From Pseudomonas sp. W4I3 (GTDB lineage Bacteria; Pseudomonadota; Gammaproteobacteria; Pseudomonadales; Pseudomonadaceae): a stretch of DNA of 64,000 nt. A model generated the notes under the pieces. It did not search any database and was not told the DNA's origin. It saw only the letters and a list, made by a program, of their open reading frames with translations. The translations under genes were made by a program, and so were the position numbers. Shown in pieces: positions 1-8,899 of this stretch. Each line of letters opens with the position of its first letter. The stretch's first letter is position 1. The DNA is taken from positions 4,549,501-4,613,500 of the forward strand of contig NZ_JAUSXS010000001.1 in the NCBI RefSeq assembly GCF_030816195.1, read 5' to 3'.

Positions 1-85
1 ATGGCGGTCCAGATCATTTGTCTGCTGTCGGTGGCTACGCTTTTCTGTTGATTGAGACGCCAATCTCCAAGTGCGCCTCAAGGTG

Positions 86-187
86 TCACTGGGTATGGCA
101 TTGCTTGAATTCCAGGCCAACCAATACCGACCCATAGAACGCTTTACGACGTGAGACATCGCTATCGTTGAACTCGATATTGTCGAT
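86..187 (-). pseudogene. Relic of a VOC (glyoxalase-like) gene, N-terminal fragment
   Basis: Directly after the stop codon of the ArsR gene, the minus strand reads a start-less fragment that includes NIEFNDSDVSRRKAFYGSVL. This is the typical first strand and helix of vicinal-oxygen-chelate proteins (compare IEFNVSDVSRAKAFYGSVFGW). The frame closes at a TGA about 33 codons in, and no credible continuation was found in the remaining 85 bases. It looks like a decayed second gene of an ArsR-VOC pair. The resemblance is by eye and short, so the call is tentative. Confidence 0.4.
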
Positions 188-188
188 C

Positions 189-917
189 TTACAATCTTGA
201 TCTACCGATCTCTTCGTTTTCAAGCATGATCCCAAATCTGCCAGACAGCTCCTTTTGCCCATTGAGCGTCAATGCAAGTGCCCGACTATCAAGGTCCTGG
301 GTAACCCATTTGCGCCTTATGACCGTTTGCAGTAAAGCGGCGCCGAGTGCTCCGGCAAGATGAGGGCGGCGCATGCTCCAGTCCAGGCATGAGCATGCGA
401 AACGACGTCGTTGTGCCCTTACCGCTTCTATCTCGATACCCAGAGCAGTCATGGCTTTTTCGCCGCTCATCGTAAGCTGATACATGCGCTCCCCAGCGAA
501 CGGCACGGTTAACCAGCCTGCTCCCATGAAATGGTCGTGCAGTCGCACCGCCAGTGTTCCTGCCATGTGGTCATAACAGGTGCGTGCGAACTGCAAACGG
601 GTCGGGGTAGTGGGAACATAACGCGTATCCGCGTTTTGGCCGATCACCATCAGGGCTTCAATAGCCTGGGCCACTTGAGCGTCCGCCAGACTGTAGTAGC
701 GATGCCTGCCCTGCGTGTGCAACCTAACCAACCCGTCCTGTCTTAATCTTGCCAAATGCGCGCTCGCCGTGGATGCACTCACGTCGGCAACGACGGCCAT
801 TTCGGTACTGGTACGAGCGTGGCCGTCCATCAGCGAACAAAGCATTTTCGTCCTCGCAGGCTCGGCAATCGCGCCGGCGATCCGAGAAATCGCAGTGTCA
901 TTGCTTTGCGCATCCAT
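189..917 (-). CDS. ArsR-family winged-helix transcriptional regulator
   Basis: A 242-residue regulator if it starts at the ATG preceded by AGGA. A longer in-frame start 20 codons upstream has no better ribosome site. Residues about 15-90 form the ArsR helix-turn-helix, with PARTKMLCSLMDG, then STASAHLARLRQDGLVR and the wing RHRYYSL. The remaining 150 residues form a C-terminal domain as in the longer ArsR proteins that sense small organics or stress rather than metals; no clear metal-binding CxC pair is seen in the DNA-binding helix. It is divergent from a P450 gene with 74 bases between the starts, so it probably represses that gene and itself. The ligand is unknown. Confidence 0.85.
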   Translation of the reverse strand: MDAQSNDTAISRIAGAIAEPARTKMLCSLMDGHARTSTEMAVVADVSASTASAHLARLRQDGLVRLHTQGRHRYYSLADAQVAQAIEALMVIGQNADTRYVPTTPTRLQFARTCYDHMAGTLAVRLHDHFMGAGWLTVPFAGERMYQLTMSGEKAMTALGIEIEAVRAQRRRFACSCLDWSMRRPHLAGALGAALLQTVIRRKWVTQDLDSRALALTLNGQKELSGRFGIMLENEEIGRSRL

Positions 918-991
918 ATTTCGTTCCTGAGCGAATCGTCGGCATGAAGAGTGTCCGATAGTAGCTGTTCTTAGCAAACAGGATTTGCGCC

Positions 992-2152
992 ATGACGCCC
1001 TTTGAAGCAGCTACCCACGCTGATCCCTACGTTTATTACTCACGCCTCAGGCGGCAAAACGGTCTGTCGTTCGATGCAGACCTTCGTTTATGGGTCGCAA
1101 GTGACGCCCAGGCGGTTGAAACCATCCTGGCGCATCCCGATTGCCGGGTGCGTCCGCTGAACGAGCCGATCCCTCCAGCCATTGCGCAAGGCATCGCAGG
1201 AGGAATTTTCGGTCGTTTGATGCGCATGAACGAGGGCGCGCGACACCTTTGCCCCAGGATGGCTATCGAGCCTGCTCTGAGATCTATCGAGACAGAAAAC
1301 ATTGCAGAGATGGTTTCACGCGTGGTTGAGACCCTGGATAACCCCCTCGAAAACCCTGACGAGCTGATGTTCACGTTGCCCGTTTCGGTCATGGCGGGTT
1401 TGATAGGCCTTCCCTCCAGCCGGCTACGGGAAGTCGCGGGGCTGGTACGGGATTTTACTGCCTGCCTGTCGCCGTTAAGCGACGCAGCTCAGCTTGGTGC
1501 AGCTCATTGCGGCGCGACTCGGCTAAGCGAATTATTCACTCAGCTACTGCGCAGCGACGCTGAAAGCAGCCGCTTCTTGCGCCATATCCTGAGCAGTGGC
1601 GAAGCTATCGACTGGAGCGATCACGATGCGTTGATCGCTAACCTCATCGGTCTGCTGTCACAGACCTGCGAAGCCACCGCAGGCTTGATCGGCAATACCC
1701 TCGTGACGCTCCATCGTAACCCTGGCCTGATCGCAGACATGCACACAACGCCGAAGCTCGTTGCGGACTTGGTGGCAGAGGTCGCGCGCTACGACTCGCC
1801 CGTGCAAAACACCCGGCGATTCGTAGCAAAGCGATGCACTGTCAGGGGCAACGTACTGGCGGCGGGCGACACCGTTCTATTGTTGCTCGCTTCAGCCAAC
1901 CGGGATTCGTACGCGAACCCAGACCCCGATAGCTTCTTGCTCAAACGAACACAACGACGAACCTTCAGCTTCGGCTCAGGGAGGCATGAATGTCCAGGTC
2001 AGCAACTTGCACTAACTATCGCTTGCGAGGCGATTTCGGTATGGCTACATCGCTACACAGCCCAGGCTGATCATCCTTGTCGGTGGAGCTATTTGCCTTC
2101 CCTTAATGGCCGCATCCCTAAGTTTTATCGTGGTCAGGAAAATGAGCAATGA
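992..2152 (+). CDS. Cytochrome P450 (class I bacterial type)
   Basis: A soluble 386-residue P450 monooxygenase. The haem-thiolate loop FGSGRHECPGQQLA near residue 330 carries the proximal cysteine. The oxygen-activating I-helix region is represented by LLSQTCEATAGLIGN near residue 222, and the segment EVARYDSPVQNTRR resembles the substrate-recognition/K-helix region, although a textbook ExxR is hard to place. Length is usual for bacterial P450s. AGGA lies 8 bases before the ATG. No ferredoxin or reductase gene is adjacent, so electrons must come from elsewhere. It is transcribed away from the ArsR gene, its likely regulator. The substrate cannot be inferred; this is probably an accessory detoxification or biosynthetic function. 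Confidence 0.9.
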   Translation: MTPFEAATHADPYVYYSRLRRQNGLSFDADLRLWVASDAQAVETILAHPDCRVRPLNEPIPPAIAQGIAGGIFGRLMRMNEGARHLCPRMAIEPALRSIETENIAEMVSRVVETLDNPLENPDELMFTLPVSVMAGLIGLPSSRLREVAGLVRDFTACLSPLSDAAQLGAAHCGATRLSELFTQLLRSDAESSRFLRHILSSGEAIDWSDHDALIANLIGLLSQTCEATAGLIGNTLVTLHRNPGLIADMHTTPKLVADLVAEVARYDSPVQNTRRFVAKRCTVRGNVLAAGDTVLLLLASANRDSYANPDPDSFLLKRTQRRTFSFGSGRHECPGQQLALTIACEAISVWLHRYTAQADHPCRWSYLPSLNGRIPKFYRGQENEQ

Positions 2153-2304
2153 TCGCAACTATGGTTGCGCGGCCTTGAGCGGCATCGTGCGGACCACTTA
2201 GCTGGCCGTAGGCAGGTTTTCAGGTTGATATGAAGATGAAAGCTGACTTGAAGTGGACGGTCGTTTGCTCAAAGTATTCCCAGCATGACCAAACGACAGA
2301 CAAC

Positions 2305-2334
2305 AAAAAAGGGCTCACCTTTCGGTGAGCCCTT
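2305..2334 (-). terminator. Rho-independent terminator after tRNA-Val(GAC)
   Basis: On the minus strand, the 11-bp stem AAGGGCTCACC/GGTGAGCCCTT closes a GAAA loop and is followed by a T run. It lies about 30 bases past the 3' end of the tRNA gene. Confidence 0.85.
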
Positions 2335-2363
2335 CTAGACCGCCCAGCAGAGCGGATTTTGTT

Positions 2364-2440
2364 TGGTAGGCGCGATTGGACTCGAACCAACGACCCCCAC
2401 CATGTCAAGGTGGTGCTCTAACCAACTGAGCTACGTGCCT
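2364..2440 (-). tRNA. tRNA-Val (anticodon GAC)
   Basis: A 77-base cloverleaf on the minus strand, with D-arm GCTCAGTTGGTTAGAGC, anticodon stem CCACC/GGTGG around the loop TTGACAT (anticodon GAC), T-arm GTTGG-TTCGAGT-CCAAT, and an encoded CCA end. One acceptor-stem mismatch (A-C) is seen. A strong terminator follows. Confidence 0.95.
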
Positions 2441-2624
2441 GCTGTGAGGCGGCATTCTACGGAATTCCGTAGGGGTGTCAACATCTTTTTTGCAGCTAAC
2501 CCTATGAATATGCGAATTTTTTATTCGCGGGCAGCGCACCCGTGATTTGCGGGTGGCTGGCGGGCAATTTTCAACTCAGGTAGGATCGCCGCACTCGTAA
2601 AAAATATAAAACAGAGGTTCCAGG

Positions 2625-3908
2625 ATGGCGAACACCCCCTACCCCCAATCCTATTACGCCGCGTCCGCGAACGCGGTTGCGCCGCGCCCGGTACTGCAAG
2701 GCGAGGTGGAAACCGATGTGTGTGTGATCGGTGCCGGTTACACCGGCCTTTCCAGCGCGCTGTTTCTGCTGGAGAACGGTTTTCGCGTGACGGTCCTGGA
2801 AGCCGCCAAGGTGGGTTTTGGTGCGTCTGGTCGCAATGGCGGGCAGATCGTCAACAGTTACAGCCGCGACATCGACGTCATCGAACGCAGCGTCGGGCCC
2901 AAGCAGGCGCAGCTGCTGGGCGAGATGGCCTTCGAGGGCGGCAGGATCATTCGTGAGCGTGTGGCCAAATATCAGATCCAGTGCGACTTGAAGGACGGCG
3001 GTGTGTTCGCCGCCCTCAACAGCAAGCACATGGGCCACCTGGAATCGCAGAAGCGCCTATGGGAGCGCTACGGCCACACGCAACTGGAACTGCTGGACGA
3101 GCGCCGCATCCGCGAAGTCGTGGCCTGTGACAACTACGTAGGCGGCCTGCTGGACATGAGCGGCGGCCATATCCACCCGCTTAACCTGGCACTGGGTGAG
3201 GCGGCGGCCGTTGAGTCTCTGGGCGGCACGATCTATGAGCAATCGGCAGCGGTGCGTATTGAACGTGGCGCCAATCCGGTGGTGCATACCGCCGAAGGCA
3301 AGGTCAGGGCCAAATTCATCATCGTCGCTGGCAATGCCTACCTGGGCAACCTGGTGCCGGAGCTGGCGGCGAAATCGATGCCGTGCGGCACTCAGGTGAT
3401 CACCACCGCGCCGCTGGGTGACGAGTTGGCCAGGACTCTGCTGCCGCAGGACTACTGCGTGGAAGACTGTAACTACCTGCTCGATTATTACCGCCTCACC
3501 AGCGACAAGCGCCTGATCTTCGGCGGCGGTGTGGTGTATGGCGCGCGGGACCCGGCAAATATCGAAGCGATCATTCGACCGAAAATGCTCAAGGCGTTTC
3601 CACAGCTCAAGGACGTAAAGATCGACTACGCCTGGACCGGCAATTTCCTGCTGACATTGTCGCGCTTGCCACAGGTTGGCCGCCTTGGCGACAACATCTA
3701 TTACTCCCAGGGCTGCAGCGGCCATGGCGTGACGTACACGCACCTGGCGGGCAAGGTGCTGGCCGAAGCCCTGAGAGGCCAGGCAGAGCGCTTTGACGCG
3801 TTTGCCGACCTGCCCCACTACCCGTTCCCAGGCGGGCAGCTGCTGCGCACGCCTTTTGCTGCGATGGGCGCGTGGTATTACGGGCTGCGGGATAAGCTGG
3901 GCTTTTGA
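2625..3908 (+). CDS. FAD-dependent amine oxidoreductase, gamma-glutamylputrescine oxidase (PuuB/OrdL) type
   Basis: A 427-residue DAO-family flavoprotein. The FAD-binding Rossmann motif CVIGAGYTGLSSALFL is at residues 33-48, followed by GASGRNGGQIVNSY, the conserved segment of the PuuB/OrdL group. The C-terminal YYSQGCSGHGVTYTH matches the second FAD contact. The family oxidises gamma-glutamylputrescine or similar amines to an aldehyde with release of ammonia and H2O2. The initial segment YPQSYYAASAN is typical of the pseudomonad enzymes. It stands alone between tRNA genes, with no other puu genes in the window, so the exact amine is inferred. Its start has AGG 7 bases upstream. Confidence 0.85.
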   Translation: MANTPYPQSYYAASANAVAPRPVLQGEVETDVCVIGAGYTGLSSALFLLENGFRVTVLEAAKVGFGASGRNGGQIVNSYSRDIDVIERSVGPKQAQLLGEMAFEGGRIIRERVAKYQIQCDLKDGGVFAALNSKHMGHLESQKRLWERYGHTQLELLDERRIREVVACDNYVGGLLDMSGGHIHPLNLALGEAAAVESLGGTIYEQSAAVRIERGANPVVHTAEGKVRAKFIIVAGNAYLGNLVPELAAKSMPCGTQVITTAPLGDELARTLLPQDYCVEDCNYLLDYYRLTSDKRLIFGGGVVYGARDPANIEAIIRPKMLKAFPQLKDVKIDYAWTGNFLLTLSRLPQVGRLGDNIYYSQGCSGHGVTYTHLAGKVLAEALRGQAERFDAFADLPHYPFPGGQLLRTPFAAMGAWYYGLRDKLGF

Positions 3909-3916
3909 CGCACAAC

Positions 3917-3938
3917 GGGAGCCGGTTCGCCGGCTCCC
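3917..3938. terminator. GC-rich hairpin after the oxidase gene
   Basis: Perfect stem GGGAGCCGG/CCGGCTCCC with a TTCG loop, 8 bases after the oxidase stop codon. No T run follows, so it may be a weak terminator or an mRNA-stabilising hairpin. Confidence 0.5.
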
Positions 3939-3963
3939 TGGCAGGATAGTCAAATCGCAGACA

Positions 3964-3993
3964 CAAAAAACCCCGGTCTTTCGACCAGGGTCT
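3964..3993 (-). terminator. Terminator of the tRNA-Asp/Val cluster
   Basis: On the minus strand, the stem CCCTGGTC/GACCGGGG (one G-T pair) around GAAA is followed by six T. It faces the oxidase gene and lies about 70 bases beyond the last tRNA-Asp. Confidence 0.75.
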
Positions 3994-4065
3994 TTGCTAT
4001 CGAATCAAACTCAGCCAATGGCTTTGCTTGTGCTTCAAGGCGTTCAGTGGGCCTTGAGGCTGATA

Positions 4066-4142
4066 TGGCGCAGCGGACGGGACTCGAACCCGCGACCCCC
4101 GGCGTGACAGGCCGGTATTCTAACCGACTGAACTACCGCTGC
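4066..4142 (-). tRNA. tRNA-Asp (GTC), copy 2
   Basis: A 77-base cloverleaf including CCA. The acceptor GCAGCGG/CCGCTGC is perfect and the anticodon loop CTGTCAC gives GTC. It is identical in its core to the copy 181 bases upstream in transcription order. Confidence 0.95.
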
Positions 4143-4246
4143 GTATCGCTTGGCTGACTGAGCGTAAACGCTCAATCACCTTTAAACATCTGACTGATCA
4201 GCTTTGCTGTTCAATCTCAGACCCGACGAATCGAACCTGGAAAATA

Positions 4247-4323
4247 TGGCGCAGCGGACGGGACTCGAACCCGCGACCCCCGGCGTGACAGGCCGGTATT
4301 CTAACCGACTGAACTACCGCTGC
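4247..4323 (-). tRNA. tRNA-Asp (GTC), copy 1
   Basis: Same 77-base tRNA as its neighbour, with anticodon GTC and encoded CCA. It lies between tRNA-Val(TAC) and the second tRNA-Asp, presumably on one precursor transcript. Confidence 0.95.
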
Positions 4324-4379
4324 GCGTCGGTGCAACCTTTAACGTTGCGTCTTGCCACAAGGGCAAAACTCTCAAGAAG

Positions 4380-4455
4380 TGGTGGGTGATGACGGGATCG
4401 AACCGCCGACCCTCTGCTTGTAAGGCAGATGCTCTCCCAGCTGAGCTAATCACCC
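4380..4455 (-). tRNA. tRNA-Val (TAC)
   Basis: A 76-base cloverleaf with CCA. The acceptor GGGTGAT/ATCACCC is perfect and the anticodon loop CTTACAA gives TAC. It is first in a Val-Asp-Asp tRNA cluster read on the minus strand. Confidence 0.95.
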
Positions 4456-4555
4456 TTTGCTTCGTTGAGGCCGCGAAATTTACGCAGGTAGCGGACCTAA
4501 GTCAATAGCCTGCTTGAAGTTTTTCTGAAAAAGACAAAAATGCTTCAAGACCGCC

Positions 4556-5335
4556 CTACTCGCTGTAAATCATCTTCTTGCTCATGCCACCGTCCACCAC
4601 AAACTCCTGGCCAGTGACAAACCCTGCCTGGCGCGACAGCAGCCACGCCACCATGGCCGCTACGTCCTCCACCGTCCCTACCCGGCCCGCCGGATGCTGG
4701 GCATGATCGGCGTCGGTGAGCGGCTCGGCACGCCGTGCAGCAGGATCCCGCGCATCGATCCAGCCAGGGCTGACCGCATTGACCCGCACTTCCGGCCCCA
4801 GACTCATCGCCAAGGCGTGAGTCAGTGCAAGCAGCCCACCCTTGCTCGCCGCGTAGGCCTCGGTGTCCGGCTCCGATTGGCGAGCCCGTGTCGAGGCCAG
4901 GTTAACGATAGCGCCACCATGGGCGCGCAGGTACGGCGCACAGTGTTTGGCCAGCAGCATCGGCCCACTGAGGTTCACCGCCAGCACGCGGTTCCAGTAA
5001 GCCAGGTCGAGGCTTTCCAGGGTGATATTGCGCGGGTCGGCCACCGCCGCATTGCACACCAACGCATCCAGGCGCCCGAACTGCCCCAACACCTCGGCGA
5101 CGCCCTGGGCCACCTGCTTCTCGTCGGCCACGTCCATGGTGATAAACCAGGCATTTTCGCCCAGCACCTTGGACACCGCGGAACCGCGCACACGGTCCAG
5201 GTCGGTCAATACCACCTGCCAGCCTTCGCTGATCAGCCACGCGGCGATGCCAAGGCCAATGCCCCGCGCCGCACCGGTCACCAGCGCAACGCGCCCGTTA
5301 GTGGCCGCTGCGGTTTCCATGGACCACTCAATCAC
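4556..5335 (-). CDS. Short-chain dehydrogenase/reductase (SDR)
   Basis: A classical SDR of 259 residues, NAD(P)-dependent. The cofactor motif TGAARGIG is at residues 20-27, NAAV near 95, the catalytic serine in NLASTRA near 145 and the YAASKG tyrosine-lysine pair near 160. The GTG start overlaps the metZ stop (GTGA), indicating translational coupling; an ATG five codons on, ATGGAAACC, is an alternative giving 254 residues. The gene is the last of the purF-metZ group and is followed by tRNA genes. The substrate is unknown. SDRs often sit downstream of metZ in pseudomonads without an assigned methionine role. Confidence 0.85.
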   Translation of the reverse strand: MIEWSMETAAATNGRVALVTGAARGIGLGIAAWLISEGWQVVLTDLDRVRGSAVSKVLGENAWFITMDVADEKQVAQGVAEVLGQFGRLDALVCNAAVADPRNITLESLDLAYWNRVLAVNLSGPMLLAKHCAPYLRAHGGAIVNLASTRARQSEPDTEAYAASKGGLLALTHALAMSLGPEVRVNAVSPGWIDARDPAARRAEPLTDADHAQHPAGRVGTVEDVAAMVAWLLSRQAGFVTGQEFVVDGGMSKKMIYSE

Positions 5336-6544
5336 AAGGCCGCCAGCCCGCGGGCCAGGTCGGCCTGCAAGTCAGCCACATCTTCCAGCCCGACCGCGAT
5401 GCGAATCAGGCTGTCACGGATGCCTGCGGCTTCACGCTCCTGCGGCGCCAGGCGCCCGTGGGAGGTAGTGCTCGGGGTGGGTGATGGTGGTTTTGCTGTC
5501 ACCCAGGTTGGCGGTGATCGAGATCAGGCGCGTGGCATCGATAAAGCGCCAGGCGCCCTCTTTGCCGCCCTTCACTTCGAAACTTACCACCGCGCCGAAC
5601 CCACGCTGCTGGCGCTGGGCCAATGCGTGCTGCGGATGGCTCTTGAGGCCGGCGTAATGCACTTTCTCGATACCGTCCTGCTGCTCCAGCCACTCGGCCA
5701 GTGCCTGGGCGTTGGCGCAATGGGCTTTCATGCGCAGGCTGAGGGTTTCCAGGCCCTTGAGGAAGATCCAGGCGTTGAACGGGCTCAGGGTCGGGCCGGC
5801 GGTGCGCAAGAAGCCCACCACTTCCTTCATCTGCTCGCTGCGCCCGGCCACCACGCCGCCCATGCAACGGCCCTGGCCGTCGATGAACTTAGTGGCCGAA
5901 TGCACCACAATGTCCGCGCCCAACTTCAACGGCTGTTGCAGGGCCGGGGTGCAGAAGCAGTTGTCGACCACCAGCATCGCGCCCTTGGCATGCGCCACTT
6001 CGGACAGCGCGGCGATATCCACCAGCTCAGCCAGCGGGTTGGACGGCGATTCAACGAACAGCAGCCGGGTGTTGGCCTTGATCGCTGCCTCCCAACCGGA
6101 CAAATCCGCCAGGGGCACGTAGTCCACTTCGATACCAAAGCGCTTGAAGTACTTCTCGAACAGGCTGATGGTCGAACCGAACACGCTGCGCGATACCAGC
6201 ACGTGGTCGCCGGCGCTGCACAGGCTCATTACCACCGCCAGGATCGCCGCCATGCCGGTCGCCGTAGCCACCGCTTGCTCAGCACCTTCCAGGGCAGCGA
6301 TTCGCTCTTCGAACGCACGCACGGTCGGGTTGGTATAGCGCGAGTAGACGTTGCCCGGCACTTCACCGGCAAAGCGCGCAGCGGCGTCAGCCGCCGTGCG
6401 GAACACATAACTGGAGGTGAAGAACATCGGGTCACCGTGCTCTCCTTCCGGGGTACGGTGCTGGCCGGCGCGCACAGCCAGGGTATCGAAAGCTACGCCA
6501 TCGAGGTCGCTGTCCAAACGACCGGCATCCCATTCCTGACTCAT
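5332..6544 (-). pseudogene. metZ: O-succinylhomoserine sulfhydrylase, interrupted by a +1 frameshift
   Basis: A PLP enzyme that converts O-succinylhomoserine and sulfide to homocysteine in direct-sulfhydrylation methionine synthesis. The N-terminal 357 codons read normally, with the PLP lysine in HSATKFIDGQGR. After TTITHP the frame runs into 13 foreign residues and a stop at 5432. In the next frame the normal family tail continues (STTSHGRLAPQEREAAG to DLARGLAAL) and stops at 5332. The C run at plus-strand positions 5474-5477 (GGGG) has one base too many. Correcting it gives exactly 403 codons, the usual MetZ length, and restores the GTGA overlap with the SDR gene. It is either a real mutation costing 46 C-terminal residues or a sequencing error. 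Confidence 0.9.
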
Positions 6545-6581
6545 GCTGCGACTCCTTACTCGAATTCTTTATTTAAGATAC

Positions 6582-6606
6582 AAAACCGGCCCCTCAGGGC
6601 CGGTGT
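6582..6606 (-). terminator. Terminator between purF and metZ
   Basis: On the minus strand, stem ACCGGCCC/GGGCCGGT with a short loop is followed by TTTTG, just past the purF stop codon. It makes metZ at least partly independent of purF transcription. Confidence 0.75.
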
Positions 6607-6610
6607 TTAC

Positions 6611-8116
6611 TCAGTTGTTGTACAGATCGATGATCGCGCTGACCGCCTGGGTCTTGATCTTCGACGAGTCGTTGCGCGCCTGCTCGATCTTGTTCAGGTA
6701 GGCCTCATCGACATCGCCGGTCACGTATTTGCCATCGAACACGGCGCAGTCGAACTGGTCGATCTTGATCTTGCCGCCGCCGACCGCTTCGATCAAGTCC
6801 GGCAGGTCCTGGTAGATCAACCAGTCGGCGCCAATCAGGTCGGCCACGTCCTGGGTCGAACGATTGTGCGCGATCAGTTCGTGGGCGCTCGGCATGTCGA
6901 TACCGTACACGTTCGGGTAACGCACGGCAGGCGCGGCGGAACAGAAGTAGACGTTCTTCGCACCGGCTTCACGGGCCATCTGGATGATCTGCTTGCACGT
7001 GGTGCCACGTACGATGGAGTCATCCACCAGCATCACGTTCTTGCCACGAAATTCCAGCTCGATGGCGTTGAGCTTCTGGCGCACCGACTTCTTGCGCGCA
7101 GCCTGGCCCGGCATGATGAAGGTACGGCCGATGTAGCGGTTCTTGACGAAACCTTCGCGGAACTTGACGCCCAAGTGGTTGGCTAGTTCCAGCGCAGCGG
7201 TACGGCTGGTGTCCGGGATGGGGATAACCACATCGATGTCGTGCTCGGGACGCTCGCGCAGGATCTTCTCGGCAAGCTTCTCCCCCATGCGCAGACGTGC
7301 CTTGTACACCGAAACACCGTCGATGATCGAATCCGGACGCGCCAGGTAGACGTGCTCGAAGATGCAGGGCGTGAGTTTCGGCGCAACGGCGCACTGGCGG
7401 GTGTGCAGTTTGCCGTCTTCGGTGATGTAGACCGCTTCGCCCGGTGCCAGGTCGCGAATCAGGGTGAACCCCAGCACATCCAGGGACACGCTTTCGGAGG
7501 CGATCATGTACTCGACGCCTTCGTCGGTGTGACGCTGGCCGAACACGATCGGGCGGATGCCGTGGGGGTCGCGGAAACCGACGATGCCGTAACCGGTGAT
7601 CATCGCCACGACGGCGTATCCACCCACGCAACGGTTATGCACGTCGATCACGGCGGCAAACACGTCTTCTTCGGTTGGCTGCAGCTTGCCGCGCTGGGCC
7701 AGCTCATGGGCGAACACGTTGAGCAGCACTTCCGAGTCGGAACTGGTGTTGACGTGGCGCAGGTCGGATTCGTAAATCTCCTTGGCCAGCTGTTCAACGT
7801 TGGTCAGGTTACCGTTGTGCGCCAAGGTAATGCCGTAAGGCGAGTTGACGTAGAACGGTTGAGCTTCAGCCGACGTCGAGCTACCGGCGGTCGGGTAGCG
7901 CACATGGCCAATGCCCATATGCCCGACCAGGCGCTGCATGTGACGCTGGTGGAACACGTCACGTACCAGGCCATTGTCCTTGCGCAGGAATAACCGGCCG
8001 TCGTGGCTGGTCACAATACCGGCAGCGTCCTGGCCGCGGTGCTGGAGGACGGTTAGCGCGTCATACAGCGCCTGATTCACGTTCGACTTACCGACGATAC
8101 CGACGATGCCACACAT
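6611..8116 (-). CDS. purF: Amidophosphoribosyltransferase
   Basis: The first enzyme of de novo purine synthesis: glutamine plus PRPP gives 5-phosphoribosylamine. It is 501 residues from the ATG directly before Cys, which becomes the N-terminal nucleophile (MCGIVGIVG); an upstream in-frame start would hide this cysteine and is therefore rejected. The class II glutaminase domain spans about 1-235 (QHRGQDAAG, AHNGNLTN). The PRTase domain follows, with the PRPP loop VMLVDDSIVRGTT near residue 365. The gene follows cvpA by 40 bases in the conserved folC-dedD-cvpA-purF operon and ends at an intrinsic terminator. Confidence 0.98.
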   Translation of the reverse strand: MCGIVGIVGKSNVNQALYDALTVLQHRGQDAAGIVTSHDGRLFLRKDNGLVRDVFHQRHMQRLVGHMGIGHVRYPTAGSSTSAEAQPFYVNSPYGITLAHNGNLTNVEQLAKEIYESDLRHVNTSSDSEVLLNVFAHELAQRGKLQPTEEDVFAAVIDVHNRCVGGYAVVAMITGYGIVGFRDPHGIRPIVFGQRHTDEGVEYMIASESVSLDVLGFTLIRDLAPGEAVYITEDGKLHTRQCAVAPKLTPCIFEHVYLARPDSIIDGVSVYKARLRMGEKLAEKILRERPEHDIDVVIPIPDTSRTAALELANHLGVKFREGFVKNRYIGRTFIMPGQAARKKSVRQKLNAIELEFRGKNVMLVDDSIVRGTTCKQIIQMAREAGAKNVYFCSAAPAVRYPNVYGIDMPSAHELIAHNRSTQDVADLIGADWLIYQDLPDLIEAVGGGKIKIDQFDCAVFDGKYVTGDVDEAYLNKIEQARNDSSKIKTQAVSAIIDLYNN

Positions 8117-8156
8117 GCGACGCAACCCCTACTTTATGGATCTTGACTGAACACTC

Positions 8157-8714
8157 TTACTGCGGCGTTTTGGCCGGCAAGAGGTGTTCCTTGAACGGAA
8201 GATCAGCGGGTACGCTGATTCCGCTGGCCAGCCACTGACTGCTCCACCCCAATATGAGGTTCTTGGACCAGTCTGCAACCAATAGAAATTTTGGCACGAG
8301 TACCGACTCCTGCCACCACGAATCCTGCTGTACCGGCCCCAGGCTCAACAGCCCGACCGCCACGACCACCAGCAACGCGCCACGCGCGGCGCCGAAGGCC
8401 ATGCCGAGAAATCGATCGGTCCCTGAGAGGCCGGTGACACGTATCAACTCGCCAATAAGATAATTGACCATTGCCCCCACCAGCAGCGTGGCGATGAACA
8501 TGATGGCGCAGCCCGCGATGACGCGAGCCGAAGGTGTCTCTATGTACCCGGCCAGGTAGACCGACAATGAACCACCGAACATCCAGGCTACGACTCCTGC
8601 GATGATCCAGGTCAGCAACGACAGTGCTTCTTTTACGAAGCCGCGGCTCAGACTGATCAAAGCGGAGATGGCGACGATTGCAACGATCGCCCAATCAACC
8701 CAGGTAAATGGCAC
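8157..8714 (-). CDS. cvpA: CvpA inner-membrane protein (colicin V production family)
   Basis: 185 residues with about four hydrophobic helices (near residues 7-20, 29-47, 66-86 and 106-122), an inner-membrane protein. The opening FTWVDWAIVAIVAISALISLSRGFVKE is CvpA-like. In E. coli CvpA is needed for colicin V export and envelope stress tolerance; its biochemical role is unknown. It sits 40 bases upstream of purF, as in most gammaproteobacteria. A REP element lies between it and dedD. Confidence 0.93.
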   Translation of the reverse strand: MPFTWVDWAIVAIVAISALISLSRGFVKEALSLLTWIIAGVVAWMFGGSLSVYLAGYIETPSARVIAGCAIMFIATLLVGAMVNYLIGELIRVTGLSGTDRFLGMAFGAARGALLVVVAVGLLSLGPVQQDSWWQESVLVPKFLLVADWSKNLILGWSSQWLASGISVPADLPFKEHLLPAKTPQ

Positions 8715-8845
8715 AGTGCAGCCTACGTACGGATAAGGCGGCGCATTTTAGCAGAGCGCCGGGTTATCGGTAAGCAGTGATTGCGGGTGCTTTGCAAATC
8801 AATAGATGGGGCGGTGCGAACGCTATTTCAAGACCACTGAAAACC

Positions 8846-8877
8846 AATGTGGGAGGGGGCAAGTCCCCTCCCACATT
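8846..8877. repeat. REP element between dedD and cvpA
   Basis: Inverted repeat AATGTGGGAGGGG/CCCCTCCCACATT with a 6-base centre. It belongs to the same GTGGGAGGGGGC family found at several other places in the window and could form a hairpin in the operon transcript. Confidence 0.8.
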
Positions 8878-8899
8878 TAGATCGGTTTGCTCGCTTGAG

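Noticed and set aside
4204..4389. Short plus-strand open frame with RTGLEPATPGVTGRYSN
   Set aside because: This is the antisense translation of the tRNA-Asp and neighbouring tRNA sequence, a common false gene.
4694..7186. An 830-residue open frame on the plus strand opposite the SDR, metZ and purF genes
   Set aside because: It is the shadow of GC-rich coding genes on the other strand. Its translation is low-complexity in His/Gln/Arg with no family pattern, while the opposite strand carries three clear conserved genes.
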